From Eubacterium sp. 1001713B170207_170306_E7 (GTDB lineage Bacteria > Bacillota > Clostridia > Eubacteriales > Eubacteriaceae), in assembly GCF_015547515.1 (NCBI RefSeq), contig NZ_JADMVE010000004.1, positions 1-64,000 on the forward strand: DNA of 64,000 nt, in the 5' to 3' direction. Positions 7,656-16,441 of this stretch are shown here, in pieces. The notes under the pieces are model-generated. The model saw only the letters and a list, made by a program, of their open reading frames with translations, did not search any database and was not told the DNA's origin. Position numbers and translations under genes: made by a program. The first letter of the stretch is position 1; every line of letters begins with the position of its first letter.

Positions 7656-9359
7656 CTATTTTGTCTTTTTTAGTTTTTTGGTCATTTCGAGCATTTCGGC
7701 AGCATGGTCAAGCGTCGTTTGAGTCACCTCTGCGCCGCTGAGCATCCGGGCCAGCTCGTTCTGGCGTTCCCGCTCTCCCAGCGGTCCAAAATTCACCTCA
7801 ACGCTGTCATCATCCGATTTCTTCTCGACCAGAAAATGCTTATCTGCCATGGAGGCAATCTGCGGCAGATGGGTGATGCAAATAATCTGATGCGTCTTGC
7901 TGAGCTCAAAAACTTTCTCAGCTACCGCCTGAGCTGTGCGCCCGCTGATCCCTGTATCAATCTCGTCAAAAATCATGGTCTGAATTCGGTCGCGGTCACC
8001 AAAAATACTCTTGATACTGAGCATAATACGAGAAATTTCCCCGCCAGACGCAATCTTGCGCAGCGGCTTGGGTGGTACCCCAGGATTGACCGAGATCAAA
8101 AATTCTACCTGATCCTGCCCTTTTGGTGAAATGAGCTTTTTCTCCTGGGTGATCTGTACCTGCACCACTGTTTTTTCCATAGCCAGATCCTTCAGCTCAC
8201 GTTCAAGCGCTTCCTTAAACACCTGACCAGAATTTTTCCGCATTTCGTGCAGTTCATTTGCCTGGCTTTCATAATCCCGTAATATTTTTTTATACTGCTT
8301 CTGAAATTTCTCGATCTGTTCATCCCGATTCATGAGGTCTGAAAGCCGTTCTTCCAAAAGCGCACCATATTCCAAAATTTCTCTGATCGAGCTTCCATAT
8401 TTCCGCTTGAGTCCGGTGATTACCCCCAGACGTTTTTCAACCTCATCCAAATTGTCCATGTCAAAGTCAATACCGTCAATATAACTTCTTATTTCAAAGG
8501 ACAAGTTTTCAAGCTCCTGATAGGCTGATTCTACCACAGCTTCGTAGGCCTTGAAACCAGTGTCAATTTCTGAAATATCTCGTATACGGTCTCCCAGCTC
8601 GGTCAGCAGCGCCAGAAGAGCGGTCTGGTAAGCATTTTCGTCTCCGTTCAAGACCTGATAGGCTTCATTTGCACTTCTGAAAAGCTGCTCGCTGTTGACG
8701 AGAATCTTTTTGTCACTCTCCAGACTTTCTTCCTCACCGTCGATCAGATTGGCTGCCCGGATCTCCTTGAGCTCATACAAGAACATTTCCTTCTGGCGTT
8801 CCATTTCCCGCTCGTCCTTTTCAAGACCGCGGATTTTCTGGCTGAGCTCCTTGAGTCTCGCGGCGTCGCCTGCCACCACACTCAGAAGCTCACTGGCCGG
8901 ATCACCACCAAAATCATCTAAAAGATGGCGGTGGTTTTCCCGCTGAAACAACGACTGATGCTCGTGCTGCCCATGAATATCAATCAAATTATCGCCGATG
9001 GCTCGGAGCTGGGTCACGGTAATAATAATCCCATCTGCCCGGCACACGTTTTTCCCTTTTGTGTCAATCTCACGGGTCAATATGAGTCGCCCGTCCTCTG
9101 GCTCGATACCAAATTCGGTCAGCTTGGCAGCTACTGCCTGGTTTCCGTCAATGTCAAACAAACCCTGCACCACCATTTTATCCGCGCCATGGCGAATATT
9201 AGACTTATTGCCCCGCTGCCCTAAAAGCAGCGTAAGCGCGTCGATAACAATGGATTTACCGGCCCCGGTTTCACCTGTGATCACGTTGAGCCCCGGGTCC
9301 AGGTCAATATTCAAGGACTCAATCAGGGCATAATTTTTTATGACGATATTTAACAGCAT
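7656..9359 (-). CDS. recN: DNA repair protein RecN
   Basis: A 567-residue SMC-like ATPase that acts early in double-strand-break repair, holding DNA ends. Walker A GETGAGKS at 29-36, two long charged coiled-coil stretches (about 155-200 and 300-365), the ABC signature ASGGEISRIML and Walker B MIFDEIDTGISG in the C-terminal half. It follows argR in the same direction, a standard Firmicutes pairing. Length is normal for the family. Confidence 0.96.
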   Translation of the reverse strand: MLLNIVIKNYALIESLNIDLDPGLNVITGETGAGKSIVIDALTLLLGQRGNKSNIRHGADKMVVQGLFDIDGNQAVAAKLTEFGIEPEDGRLILTREIDTKGKNVCRADGIIITVTQLRAIGDNLIDIHGQHEHQSLFQRENHRHLLDDFGGDPASELLSVVAGDAARLKELSQKIRGLEKDEREMERQKEMFLYELKEIRAANLIDGEEESLESDKKILVNSEQLFRSANEAYQVLNGDENAYQTALLALLTELGDRIRDISEIDTGFKAYEAVVESAYQELENLSFEIRSYIDGIDFDMDNLDEVEKRLGVITGLKRKYGSSIREILEYGALLEERLSDLMNRDEQIEKFQKQYKKILRDYESQANELHEMRKNSGQVFKEALERELKDLAMEKTVVQVQITQEKKLISPKGQDQVEFLISVNPGVPPKPLRKIASGGEISRIMLSIKSIFGDRDRIQTMIFDEIDTGISGRTAQAVAEKVFELSKTHQIICITHLPQIASMADKHFLVEKKSDDDSVEVNFGPLGERERQNELARMLSGAEVTQTTLDHAAEMLEMTKKLKKTK

Positions 9360-9409
9360 AAAAACCTCTCCTGTGTTTTAATCTGGACCGCTATTCTTGC
9401 GGGCCGCCT

Positions 9410-9862
9410 TCAGGGCTTCATCAATTTTTTAAAACGGCTTACGATTTCGTTGACGTCATTCTGCTCCCGAACCGCAACAAAAATAGTGTCGTCGCCGGCG
9501 ACGGTACCAACCACCTCATTCCACTCCATGGAATCAATAGCCAAGGCTGCTGCTTGAGCCATAGCGGGCAGCGTATGGATCACCACTAAAAAGGTTGCTG
9601 TATCTACCGTCAGAACGGATTCTCTAAAAACTGCGACCACCCGCTCATCATATATGGTGCCCATATCCTTTAAGGAAGAATAATACTGGCGGCCGTCCTG
9701 CCCCATAACCTTAATAAGCTTGAGCTCTTTAATATCCCTCGAAATTGTGGCCTGGGTCACCTTGTAACCACTCTGCTTTAAGTGCTCTGCCAGCTCCTCC
9801 TGGGTTTCAATCTGATTGTTTTCAATAATTTCAATAATTTTGGTCTGTCTTGCCACTTTCAC
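9410..9862 (-). CDS. argR: Arginine repressor ArgR
   Basis: A 150-residue hexameric regulator that senses arginine. The N-terminal winged helix has the family motif QATISRDIKELKLIKV; the C-terminal arginine-binding domain has the GTVAGDDTIFVAV motif. The start is GTG at 9862, with AGGAGG overlapping the nadK stop codon, so translation is coupled with nadK. It belongs to the tlyA-nadK-argR-recN run. Confidence 0.95.
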   Translation of the reverse strand: MKVARQTKIIEIIENNQIETQEELAEHLKQSGYKVTQATISRDIKELKLIKVMGQDGRQYYSSLKDMGTIYDERVVAVFRESVLTVDTATFLVVIHTLPAMAQAAALAIDSMEWNEVVGTVAGDDTIFVAVREQNDVNEIVSRFKKLMKP

Positions 9863-9867
9863 GGCAG

Positions 9868-10764
9868 CTACCTCCTGTCTTTATTGCTGATATTGCTGAG
9901 CACATCATCAGAAAGCTTTTTCCTCAGACGGTCGTAAAAGTTCACATTATTGAGCCGGACCAGGTTCGCCGTATAGGGTGCTTTCTTCACCACCACTTCG
10001 TCCCTTGCGCTGAGAGGGATAATACTCTGTCCATCAAAACTCACAATAATATCCCGCTCCCGTTCATCAAAACGGATGGTGATATTTTCCTCTGCGGCAA
10101 TCACATAGGCTCGGTCATGCAGCCGGTGCGGACAAATCGGGTTTACAATCATCACATCGGTCCCCGGCGCCACTACTGGTCCGCCTGCAGCCAGCGAATA
10201 GGCCGTCGAACCTGTAGGACTGGCGATGATGAGCCCGTCTGCTCTGAAAAAGTCAATCATGTTTTCCCCCGCTTTTCCCGCATAAGCCTTAATATCCATC
10301 ATGCGAAACCCGGTATTTTTTACCAAAACGTCGTTGAGAGCCAGAAATGTCTCTTTCTCACCATTCTGCCTGTTAATGCAGGAAGACAGCATCATGCGCT
10401 TTTCGAGAAAAAACGCACCGTCACAGAGTGCCTCCAACAAATGCTCATAGTTAGAAGCTTCTCCTTCTGTCAAAAAACCTAATTTCCCAAGATTAATGCC
10501 AAAAAGAGGCATGTCATAAACGCAGGAGGCTCTGGCGACAGACAGCAGAGTACCGTCTCCGCCCAGCACTACAATGCAATCTGGCTTTCTGTAAAACTCG
10601 TCCTTGGGATAAACGTGCACCCCTGGGTCTCCGTCTGGCTCCATTTGATTATTGAGCAAAGCGACCTGTATTGCCCGCCCTCTCAGATAACGGATACACT
10701 TAGCGGCCATTTCCACACTGTCACTTTTATCACAGTTAAGATAGATGCCGACTTCATTCATCAT
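9868..10764 (-). CDS. nadK: NAD kinase
   Basis: Phosphorylates NAD to NADP with ATP or polyphosphate. The GGDGT motif lies at about 68-72 and a SPTGSTAYSLAAGGP motif follows further on. I place the start at the ATG at 10764 (or the next codon, 10761); a longer frame to 10821 would lie inside tlyA and has a non-family N terminus. The start overlaps the tlyA stop by 11 bp, pointing to translational coupling. Confidence 0.95.
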   Translation of the reverse strand: MMNEVGIYLNCDKSDSVEMAAKCIRYLRGRAIQVALLNNQMEPDGDPGVHVYPKDEFYRKPDCIVVLGGDGTLLSVARASCVYDMPLFGINLGKLGFLTEGEASNYEHLLEALCDGAFFLEKRMMLSSCINRQNGEKETFLALNDVLVKNTGFRMMDIKAYAGKAGENMIDFFRADGLIIASPTGSTAYSLAAGGPVVAPGTDVMIVNPICPHRLHDRAYVIAAEENITIRFDERERDIIVSFDGQSIIPLSARDEVVVKKAPYTANLVRLNNVNFYDRLRKKLSDDVLSNISNKDRR

Positions 10765-11605
10765 TACTTTCCCCGTCCTTTTTGCTGTACGCGCTGTGGG
10801 CCAAATCGACCACCTGCTCAATTATTTTATTTCGGTTCTCGGGCTCTGCGACCGCATCCTCTGGCAGCTTCTCAACAAAGCAGAGAAATTCAATATTTCC
10901 CTTTGGCCCCTGTATCGGTGAATAATCCAGGCCTAAAACCCTGAAATGCTTCTCTGTGATCTGAGAAAGGGTTTTGTCCAGTACATCACGATGGGTCTTT
11001 TTATCCCGGACAACGCCGTTCTTACCCACCTTGTCACGTCCTGCCTCAAACTGAGGCTTTATAAGCCAGATGCCTTTTCCGCCGTCCTTTAAAAACAAAC
11101 GAATCGTATCCAGAAGCTTGGTGATCGAAATAAAGGAAACATCCATGACTGTTCCATCCACAACTTCCGGGATTGCCTCCTTTTCAAGATTTCTGAAATT
11201 GGTCCGCTCCATGGATACCACCCGATCATCTCCCCGGAGCCGCCAGTCAAGCTGCCCATACCCCACATCGACCGAGTATACCTTCGCCGCCCCGTTTTGT
11301 AACAAGCAGTCTGTGAAACCACCGGTCGACGCACCAATATCAAGGAAAATACCATCCTGCACCGGAAAAGCAAAGACCTTAAGCCCTTTTTCAAGCTTCA
11401 GCCCGCCCCGGCTCACATAAGGGATAGGATTGCCCTTGACCTCGATGGCAGATGGGTTTAAATCCACAGCCAACTGATCTCCCGCTTTATCCTTGACCTG
11501 ACCATTCACCATGACCAACCCGGCCATAATGGCTTTTTTAGCCTTCTCCCGGGAATCAAAAAAGCCATGATCAACGAGATATTTATCAAATCGTTCTTTT
11601 TTCAT
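10754..11605 (-). CDS. tlyA: TlyA family rRNA 2'-O-methyltransferase
   Basis: A 283-residue protein with an N-terminal S4 RNA-binding domain (about 1-62, RFDKYLVDHGFFDSREKAKKAIMAG) and an FtsJ-like SAM methyltransferase domain (DIGASTGGFTDCLLQNGA). TlyA methylates 2'-OH of cytidines in rRNA; family members were once called hemolysins. In Firmicutes with OLE RNA this gene (yqxC) is part of the same cluster as here. Confidence 0.93.
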   Translation of the reverse strand: MKKERFDKYLVDHGFFDSREKAKKAIMAGLVMVNGQVKDKAGDQLAVDLNPSAIEVKGNPIPYVSRGGLKLEKGLKVFAFPVQDGIFLDIGASTGGFTDCLLQNGAAKVYSVDVGYGQLDWRLRGDDRVVSMERTNFRNLEKEAIPEVVDGTVMDVSFISITKLLDTIRLFLKDGGKGIWLIKPQFEAGRDKVGKNGVVRDKKTHRDVLDKTLSQITEKHFRVLGLDYSPIQGPKGNIEFLCFVEKLPEDAVAEPENRNKIIEQVVDLAHSAYSKKDGESNDE

Positions 11606-11675
11606 ACGTTCTACTTTCTATTTATAAAGTATTGCCGGTCCTTCCGGCGAAATAAACTGGGCAAAGCCCGGGCTG

Positions 11676-12257
11676 TTATTCACAGCCCTTGAATAAAATC
11701 TTAACGGTCGCCACAGGTACCGAAAAGCCATGAATAATGGAAGTACTGTTCTTCATTGCCAGATCCTTCCCGAGGGCTTTGCCGCCAACCGTCAGGCATG
11801 CGATACAGCCGCTCATTATCAGGCTTAAAACAGCCGCATTAAAAAGCGGATAAAACAGCAGCAGCTGCGCAGCAATGCTGACGCCTGTGGCGCCACTGAC
11901 AATCCCACAGATATCGCCGATGACATCGTTGCAGACATTGGACACCCTCGGGGCATTCTTGACCAGCGAAACTGCAGTCTTCGCACCCTTTAATTTCTTA
12001 GCGGCCATGGCGTTAAAGGGCTCAATATTAACTGCGGTCACAGCCACACCCACAATATCTGCCAGAATACCAAAGGCAATAATGGCAAATAAAATAAGAA
12101 AAGAAACCAAGAGACCCGTATGGGCTAAAAGCATATCCGAAATATACGTGACCAGCATGGTCGAAAAGAAAGTGCCAATGGACACTCCAATCACCCAGCG
12201 TCGATGCTTGCGCTCTTTTAATTCTTTTTTAGACAGATTTTTCTTGTTTGTTTTCAT
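11676..12257 (-). CDS. oapA: OapA-like OLE RNA-associated membrane protein
   Basis: A 193-residue protein with a strongly basic N terminus (KTNKKNLSKKELKERKHRR) and about four hydrophobic helices (roughly 25-47, 50-75, 120-150, 155-170). It has motifs ADIVGVAVTAVNIEPFNAMAAKK and CNDVIGDICGIVSG, resembling DUF21/CorB-type annotations. It is encoded about 20 bp downstream of a structured RNA in the recN-argR-nadK-tlyA cluster. That is the known place of OapA, the membrane protein that binds OLE RNA as a dimer. The start is ATG 12257, with GGAG nearby; TTG at 12260 is less likely. The name rests on context and topology, not on an alignment. Confidence 0.75.
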   Translation of the reverse strand: MKTNKKNLSKKELKERKHRRWVIGVSIGTFFSTMLVTYISDMLLAHTGLLVSFLILFAIIAFGILADIVGVAVTAVNIEPFNAMAAKKLKGAKTAVSLVKNAPRVSNVCNDVIGDICGIVSGATGVSIAAQLLLFYPLFNAAVLSLIMSGCIACLTVGGKALGKDLAMKNSTSIIHGFSVPVATVKILFKGCE

Positions 12258-12275
12258 CAATTCTCCAGTTTAAAC

Positions 12276-12898
12276 TAAAAAGAAAGGAATTATGCGACGC
12301 ATAATTCCTTCACATTCATTCATAGGGTGGTAGCATAATGAGTAAACTTTGCGACATAGGTTCAGTAGGATTTCCCAAAACATGACTAAGACGTCGCCGT
12401 CAAAGCGGTTTCCCTTTACATGTAGTCTGCAGCGTCACCGGATGCAGGACTGAATTACCACTAAGTGTGCACTATAATCCCCACTATACCTCTTGCGAGC
12501 AGTCTAGGAGTTTTCCTCGACAACACCCATTGATCCTTAGCCTCTTTTGCAGATTAGGTTTCGAACGCAATATTTTATACTCTCCGGGCCCTGGAAATTA
12601 TAAAACTGTCAGCCCATCCACCTAAGCCACTCAAGGCAGGCTACGCTGTTTCAGTACTCCATTCCACTACAGAATGAAACACATTCACAGGTTTTCCCTA
12701 TCATTAGACAGGTCTCCACGGAAGCAGGGTCAGAAGCCCACATGCCATTGCAGGTTGCCCCATCTTCCTTAACCCCCAGTGAACACCCCCAACTGGGCGT
12801 CAAAAGCATTCACAAGGGACTTCATCGATATGCCCTTCGACGGATTTTTAGGCCCGCCCTGGTGATCAACAGTGCCGACTAGAATACTGCACCACCTG
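12276..12898 (-). ncRNA. ole: OLE RNA (ornate, large, extremophilic RNA)
   Basis: About 620 nt without any open frame, bounded by a strong minus-strand promoter (12933-12905) and a strong terminator (12284-12310), directly upstream of the OapA-like gene. Size (OLE is about 610 nt), place (beside oapA, tlyA, nadK, argR, recN) and rich local pairing fit OLE RNA, which forms a membrane-bound ribonucleoprotein needed for tolerance to cold, short alcohols and Mg2+ stress in Halalkalibacterium. Ends are predicted from promoter and terminator. Identity is inferred from context; a covariance-model search would settle it. Confidence 0.8.
12284..12310 (-). terminator. 3' terminator of the OLE RNA
   Basis: An inverted repeat AAGGAATTAT / ATAATTCCTT with a 7-base GC-rich loop is followed on the minus strand by TTCTTTTTAG. 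It ends about 20 bp before the oapA start, so oapA is expressed by read-through or from a promoter I cannot see. Confidence 0.85.
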
Positions 12899-12904
12899 TA
12901 TAAG

Positions 12905-12933
12905 ATTATATCACCTTCCTTTCCTTATCACAA
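12905..12933 (-). promoter_or_regulatory. Promoter of the OLE RNA
   Basis: Minus-strand TTGTGA (12933-12928) and TATAAT (12910-12905) are exactly 17 bp apart, predicting a start near 12898. The remaining stretch to 13071 holds nothing else I can name. Confidence 0.75.
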
Positions 12934-13071
12934 GTGAAAAACTGTATAAATATGTAAAGATTAAACAATATTTAAGCTGCTTTTCCCAAAAATCGTGAAT
13001 ATTAAGTGAATATGCCCGGGGCCGGCTGCGTTCTCATAAGTGCTTACTTCTTTTTCCCTGCTGCTGTTACT

Positions 13072-14613
13072 TTACTGCCTTGCTTTCCAGAGCAGCGGCG
13101 CTTCTTTCATAAAGCATGAAGCTACAATTCCCAGCGCAGCCACAGCGATACAAATCATAAAAACGTAGTCTACCGACAACGCAATAACCGCTTTGCCTTG
13201 TTCCAGCAGTCCGTTAAATCCATCGATAAGGGATGCTGGTATGCCTGAACGAATCTGACGGACTGCGTCAGCGTTGATGAGAATCTGAGGATTTTTAATC
13301 AATGCGCTGATCTGATCTGGAAGACTGCCTGAGCTCAGATTGGCCATTCCATTTGCCAGACTCTCATTCATGACCGCGCCGCAGAGCGAAGACCCCACTG
13401 TCCCTCCTATATTCCTGAAAAACAAGACCGATGAGGTCACCGTCCCAATCTGCGGAGGCGGGCAAGCGTTCTGAGCATTGACATTTGCGATAGGCATGCT
13501 CATACCAATGCCGAACCCCAGAATGGACATATAAATAACCACCAATGCGTAAGGCGTACCCGAACCAATACGCGAAAGCAGCAGTGTGCCCAGCAGAAGA
13601 ATCGAAAAAGAAACGATGGACAGTTTTGGTGCTTTTCCGTATTTTGAGATCATTCTGCCAGTCAAATTGCTGGCAATCAACAGGGCTAACATCATGGGAA
13701 TAGTGGTGATGCCCGTTGCCGTTGCCGAAATTCCTACCACACCCTGGGCATAGTAAGGGAGATAGACAATGGCTGCGAGCATGACAAATTGAGTTAGGAA
13801 AGCCGTCGCGAAAGAAAAACTAATGGCGCGATTTGTCAAAAAAGCAGGTGGTATAATCGGATTTGCCGCCTTTTTTTCATAAAAACCAAATCCAGTCAAT
13901 ACTATAACAGAGAACAGAAAACTCAGATTCATCGGGATTGAAAACCAACCGATTTCTTTACCTGCCAGGCTCAAAACCAGGAGTAGCGGTATCACGCCGA
14001 CAGCCAATAATAGTATCCCGGGAAGATCAAGGCTGTTCCGGCTGCACTTAACACTTGGAAGCGCAATACCAATCAATACCGCTGCAACAATTCCAATAGG
14101 CAGGTTCATATAAAAAATCCACCGCCAACCCAGCTGATCCGCAAAAATCCCTCCGGCTAAAGGTCCTATAACACTGGCCAGTCCATACATAGAGGAAACC
14201 ATTCCCATATATTTGCCGCGTTTTTGAGGCGGGAATACGTCCGCTACCACGGTAAATACACTGGCGGCAATTAAGCCCCCGCCAATACCCTGAAGCCCTC
14301 TGAATACAATGAGCTGAAGAATATCCTGGGAGATTCCGCAAAGCATTGAAAACAGACTGAATGCGATAATACCCCCCATGAACAGTGGCTTATGTCCGTA
14401 AATATCTGCTACGCCGCCGCACACCAGCGTAGCTATGGTTGAGCAGAGCATATAAGCCGTAAAAGGCCATGCGTAATATGACAGTCCTCCCAAATCTTCA
14501 ATAATCGGCTTCATCGCCGTGCTGACAACCGTAGAGTCAAGAGCTGCCAATAAAATGCTGACCATCACACCGATCAAAATCAGTGTGGTTGATATTTTTT
14601 CTGTATTTTTCAT
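13072..14613 (-). CDS. DHA2-family (EmrB/QacA-like) multidrug efflux MFS transporter
   Basis: A 513-residue protein with about 14 hydrophobic segments. Family motifs: LDSTVVSTAMKPI near the N terminus, the loop motif GGVADIYGHKP between helices 2 and 3, and FRGLQGIGGGLI in helix 4. Such proton antiporters export drugs, dyes or bile-like compounds. The divergent operator copy at 14644-14666 in front of it matches one in front of the padR gene upstream, so PadR probably represses both. Confidence 0.9.
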   Translation of the reverse strand: MKNTEKISTTLILIGVMVSILLAALDSTVVSTAMKPIIEDLGGLSYYAWPFTAYMLCSTIATLVCGGVADIYGHKPLFMGGIIAFSLFSMLCGISQDILQLIVFRGLQGIGGGLIAASVFTVVADVFPPQKRGKYMGMVSSMYGLASVIGPLAGGIFADQLGWRWIFYMNLPIGIVAAVLIGIALPSVKCSRNSLDLPGILLLAVGVIPLLLVLSLAGKEIGWFSIPMNLSFLFSVIVLTGFGFYEKKAANPIIPPAFLTNRAISFSFATAFLTQFVMLAAIVYLPYYAQGVVGISATATGITTIPMMLALLIASNLTGRMISKYGKAPKLSIVSFSILLLGTLLLSRIGSGTPYALVVIYMSILGFGIGMSMPIANVNAQNACPPPQIGTVTSSVLFFRNIGGTVGSSLCGAVMNESLANGMANLSSGSLPDQISALIKNPQILINADAVRQIRSGIPASLIDGFNGLLEQGKAVIALSVDYVFMICIAVAALGIVASCFMKEAPLLWKARQ

Positions 14614-14643
14614 TGAATTTATAACCTTTCTTCAATCTAATTA

Positions 14644-14666
14644 ATACTAGTCTTAACGATACTATT
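14644..14666. promoter_or_regulatory. Predicted PadR operator, copy 1 (before the DHA2 pump)
   Basis: Two half-sites ATACTAGT and ATACTATT are spaced by CTTAACG. The arrangement is almost identical to 15299-15322 read on the other strand. It covers the TAGTAT that could be the -10 of the pump promoter, 18 bp from TTGCCA. Confidence 0.65.
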
Positions 14667-14745
14667 CTGGCAAAAGAAAAGCCGAAGTCTCGGCAGGTTT
14701 ATCTCTTTTATACTACTATCAAATATACTATGCATCTGAAAATAA

Positions 14746-14775
14746 ACGGATAAGCGGGTAACGCCGATTATCCGT
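14746..14775 (-). terminator. Possible terminator overlapping the padR 3' end
   Basis: An inverted repeat ACGGATAA / TTATCCGT (14746-14753 and 14768-14775) overlaps the padR stop codon and is followed on the minus strand by TTATTTTC. Confidence 0.5.
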
Positions 14776-15283
14776 AATAGTTTGCTTTAAACTCTTTAAT
14801 CCAGTCACAAAACAGCATGTACATTCTCCGGTTTAAATCAATAACTGAGGTTCCCTGGTACACCAGGGGCGCCTTGGCAACCGTCTCCAACCGGTGCGCT
14901 TTATCGGAAAAAGTTTGGTATAAACGGTCCAGCATGGCTTTCCCAGTCGCTTCATCAAGCTTTTCAATATTTGCGATAAAAGCCGTAAAAGGCAGATAGA
15001 CCGTTTCAGGCTTATCTATGCATTTTTCCATCAATTCGAAAAAGTAGGCCTTTCCCTTTTCGTTTATGGTGTAAATGGTCTTTTGCGGCATTTCTCCTTC
15101 CTTCACGACCTCTCCGTCAATGTATCCCCGTGCACAGAGTGTCACAAGGTTACGGTAAATGGAAGGCGTACTGATTTTAGTCCACCGTTTAATGTAGCGA
15201 CTGTCCATCACCTTTTGCATTTCGTAAGCGTTCATGGGTTGTTCCATCAATACACCCAGAATCAATAAATTAACCGTCGACAT
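14768..15283 (-). CDS. PadR family transcriptional regulator
   Basis: A 171-residue regulator. The N-terminal winged helix (LLILGVLMEQPMNAYEMQKVM, SIYRNLVTLCARGYID) is typical of PadR; the C-terminal helical domain (about 90-171) resembles the PadR subfamily-2 dimerisation part. ATG 15283 is chosen because AAGGAGAAAAT precedes it; 34 upstream in-frame residues have no ribosome site and cover the promoter. PadR proteins usually repress an adjacent efflux pump and let go when the pump substrate binds. Confidence 0.88.
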   Translation of the reverse strand: MSTVNLLILGVLMEQPMNAYEMQKVMDSRYIKRWTKISTPSIYRNLVTLCARGYIDGEVVKEGEMPQKTIYTINEKGKAYFFELMEKCIDKPETVYLPFTAFIANIEKLDEATGKAMLDRLYQTFSDKAHRLETVAKAPLVYQGTSVIDLNRRMYMLFCDWIKEFKANYYG

Positions 15284-15298
15284 ATTTTCTCCTTCAGC

Positions 15299-15352
15299 AA
15301 CTAGTATAGTTGAGACTAGTATCATTGTAGAACTTTTTTTCACAAATGTCAA
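15299..15352 (-). promoter_or_regulatory. padR promoter with PadR operator, copy 2
   Basis: Minus-strand TTGACA (15352-15347) and TACAAT (15330-15325), 16 bp apart, precede an operator at 15322-15299 made of ATACTAGT, a 7-base spacer and ATACTAGT. The operator lies over the predicted start point, which fits autorepression. Confidence 0.65.
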
Positions 15353-15457
15353 GCGTCTTTTCAAATCGCTGCCTTTTACAAACATATTTAAATAGCTTCA
15401 CCAATTTCATACAATATGTTATAATAAGACTATGAAATGTAATTGGAGGTGTATCAG

Positions 15458-15673
15458 ATGCGAATTTGTCCACATTGTCAATACGAAATGAGTGAAAGCT
15501 TTGACATTAAAATTGGCAGCTCAGGAGACGGCTTAAAAGTTACAAAAGAGGGTATATTTGGCGAAACGATTGGAAAGCCAAAGGTTGCGGTCTGTCCAAA
15601 GTGTGGCGAAGTCTCAATTTATTTAGATGAATCTGATTTGGCCAGTATTGCACCTCAAAAAGCAGATTACTGA
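15458..15673 (+). CDS. Small zinc-ribbon protein
   Basis: A 71-residue protein of unknown role. Cys-x2-Cys pairs (CPHC near the start and CPKC near residue 50) should form one zinc ribbon around a beta-rich middle. I choose the ATG at 15458, as GGAGGT (15445-15450) lies just upstream; the longer TTG start at 15443 would overlap that site. It is monocistronic and shares a bidirectional terminator with the regulator on the other strand. Similar small proteins bind nucleic acid or act as nucleic-acid-pathway accessories, but nothing here shows which. Confidence 0.75.
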   Translation: MRICPHCQYEMSESFDIKIGSSGDGLKVTKEGIFGETIGKPKVAVCPKCGEVSIYLDESDLASIAPQKADY

Positions 15674-15679
15674 CATAAA

Positions 15680-15723
15680 AAAAGCAAATAAAGACCCACG
15701 TTTCAGGCTCCTTATTTGCTTTT
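15680..15723. terminator. Bidirectional terminator
   Basis: A 12-bp inverted repeat AAAAGCAAATAA / TTATTTGCTTTT (15680-15691 and 15712-15723) lies between convergent genes. Confidence 0.8.
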
Positions 15724-15741
15724 ATTATCGTTTTACGCTGT

Positions 15742-16227
15742 CTACTTTTTCGTTTTATGACTCAGAAGAAAGATCAGAATCACTTCCTCAGCATAGCGGG
15801 TTATCTCGTTTGGGCATTGCGCCAGCATATTTAATAAATCGGATCCTCTGTCGCCAACCTCCTGTCCATACAAAATGGAATTAGCGGACATTTTAAGCAC
15901 CTGAGAAAAGCGGTTCAGACTCTTAAGCGAAAATCCTTTTGTCCCCAATTCGATGTCTGTCAAAAATGTGGTGGAAACCCCTATCTTTCGGGCCAGATCT
16001 TCACGGCTCATTCTTAGAAGCATGCGCTGCTTCCGGATTCTCAAACCAATGGCTTTATGGTCAAGCTCTTTCATCTTGGGCTCCTTTCTTACCTTAGAAG
16101 CTGTCTCATTGGGATTCGAGGTCGCCTTCAGTTCTGTTACCACCGATAGAATTTCCTTTTGAAATTCAGGTGTGGCCTGACTTAAATGCTCGAGAATTTC
16201 CTCAACAACTGCATTTTCTTTACTCAC
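15742..16227 (-). CDS. XRE-family HTH regulator with N-terminal extension
   Basis: About 161 residues. A charged N-terminal region (about 55 residues) precedes a Cro/C1-type helix-turn-helix (RIRKQRMLLRMSREDLARKIGVSTTFLTDIELGTKGFSLKSL... region) and a short C-terminal helix. The GTG at 16227 is preferred: GGAGGAG is inside an in-frame ATG codon run at 16242 and is rightly spaced for 16227. Target genes are unknown. It faces the other XRE gene at 16442 across a shared 200-bp intergenic region. Confidence 0.75.
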   Translation of the reverse strand: MSKENAVVEEILEHLSQATPEFQKEILSVVTELKATSNPNETASKVRKEPKMKELDHKAIGLRIRKQRMLLRMSREDLARKIGVSTTFLTDIELGTKGFSLKSLNRFSQVLKMSANSILYGQEVGDRGSDLLNMLAQCPNEITRYAEEVILIFLLSHKTKK

Positions 16228-16375
16228 TGGAATCTCCTCCATTCATCAGGTCTAAGTATATGTATTTTATATTCTTTTTCGTTTATTAAATTCATTTTAT
16301 ATTAATTTACGCTGAATGTCAACTAAGTATTTAAAACAGCGATAACGGTGGACTTAATATCTCCCAATTCCCTGA

Positions 16376-16404
16376 TTGACAGGGGGTCTTAAGTATGGTA
16401 AATT
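16376..16404 (+). promoter_or_regulatory. Promoter of the XRE gene at 16442
   Basis: TTGACA (16376-16381) and TAAATT (16399-16404) with a 17-bp spacer, followed by GGGGG and a TTG start. Confidence 0.5.
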
Positions 16405-16441
16405 TAAAAAACAAACAAATACGATAAAAGGGGGTTGACTA

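Noticed and set aside
12276-12898. Considered RNase P RNA, 6S RNA or a group II intron fragment for this non-coding stretch
   Set aside because: Length and gene neighbourhood fit OLE RNA better, and no reverse transcriptase or RNase P conserved core was recognised.
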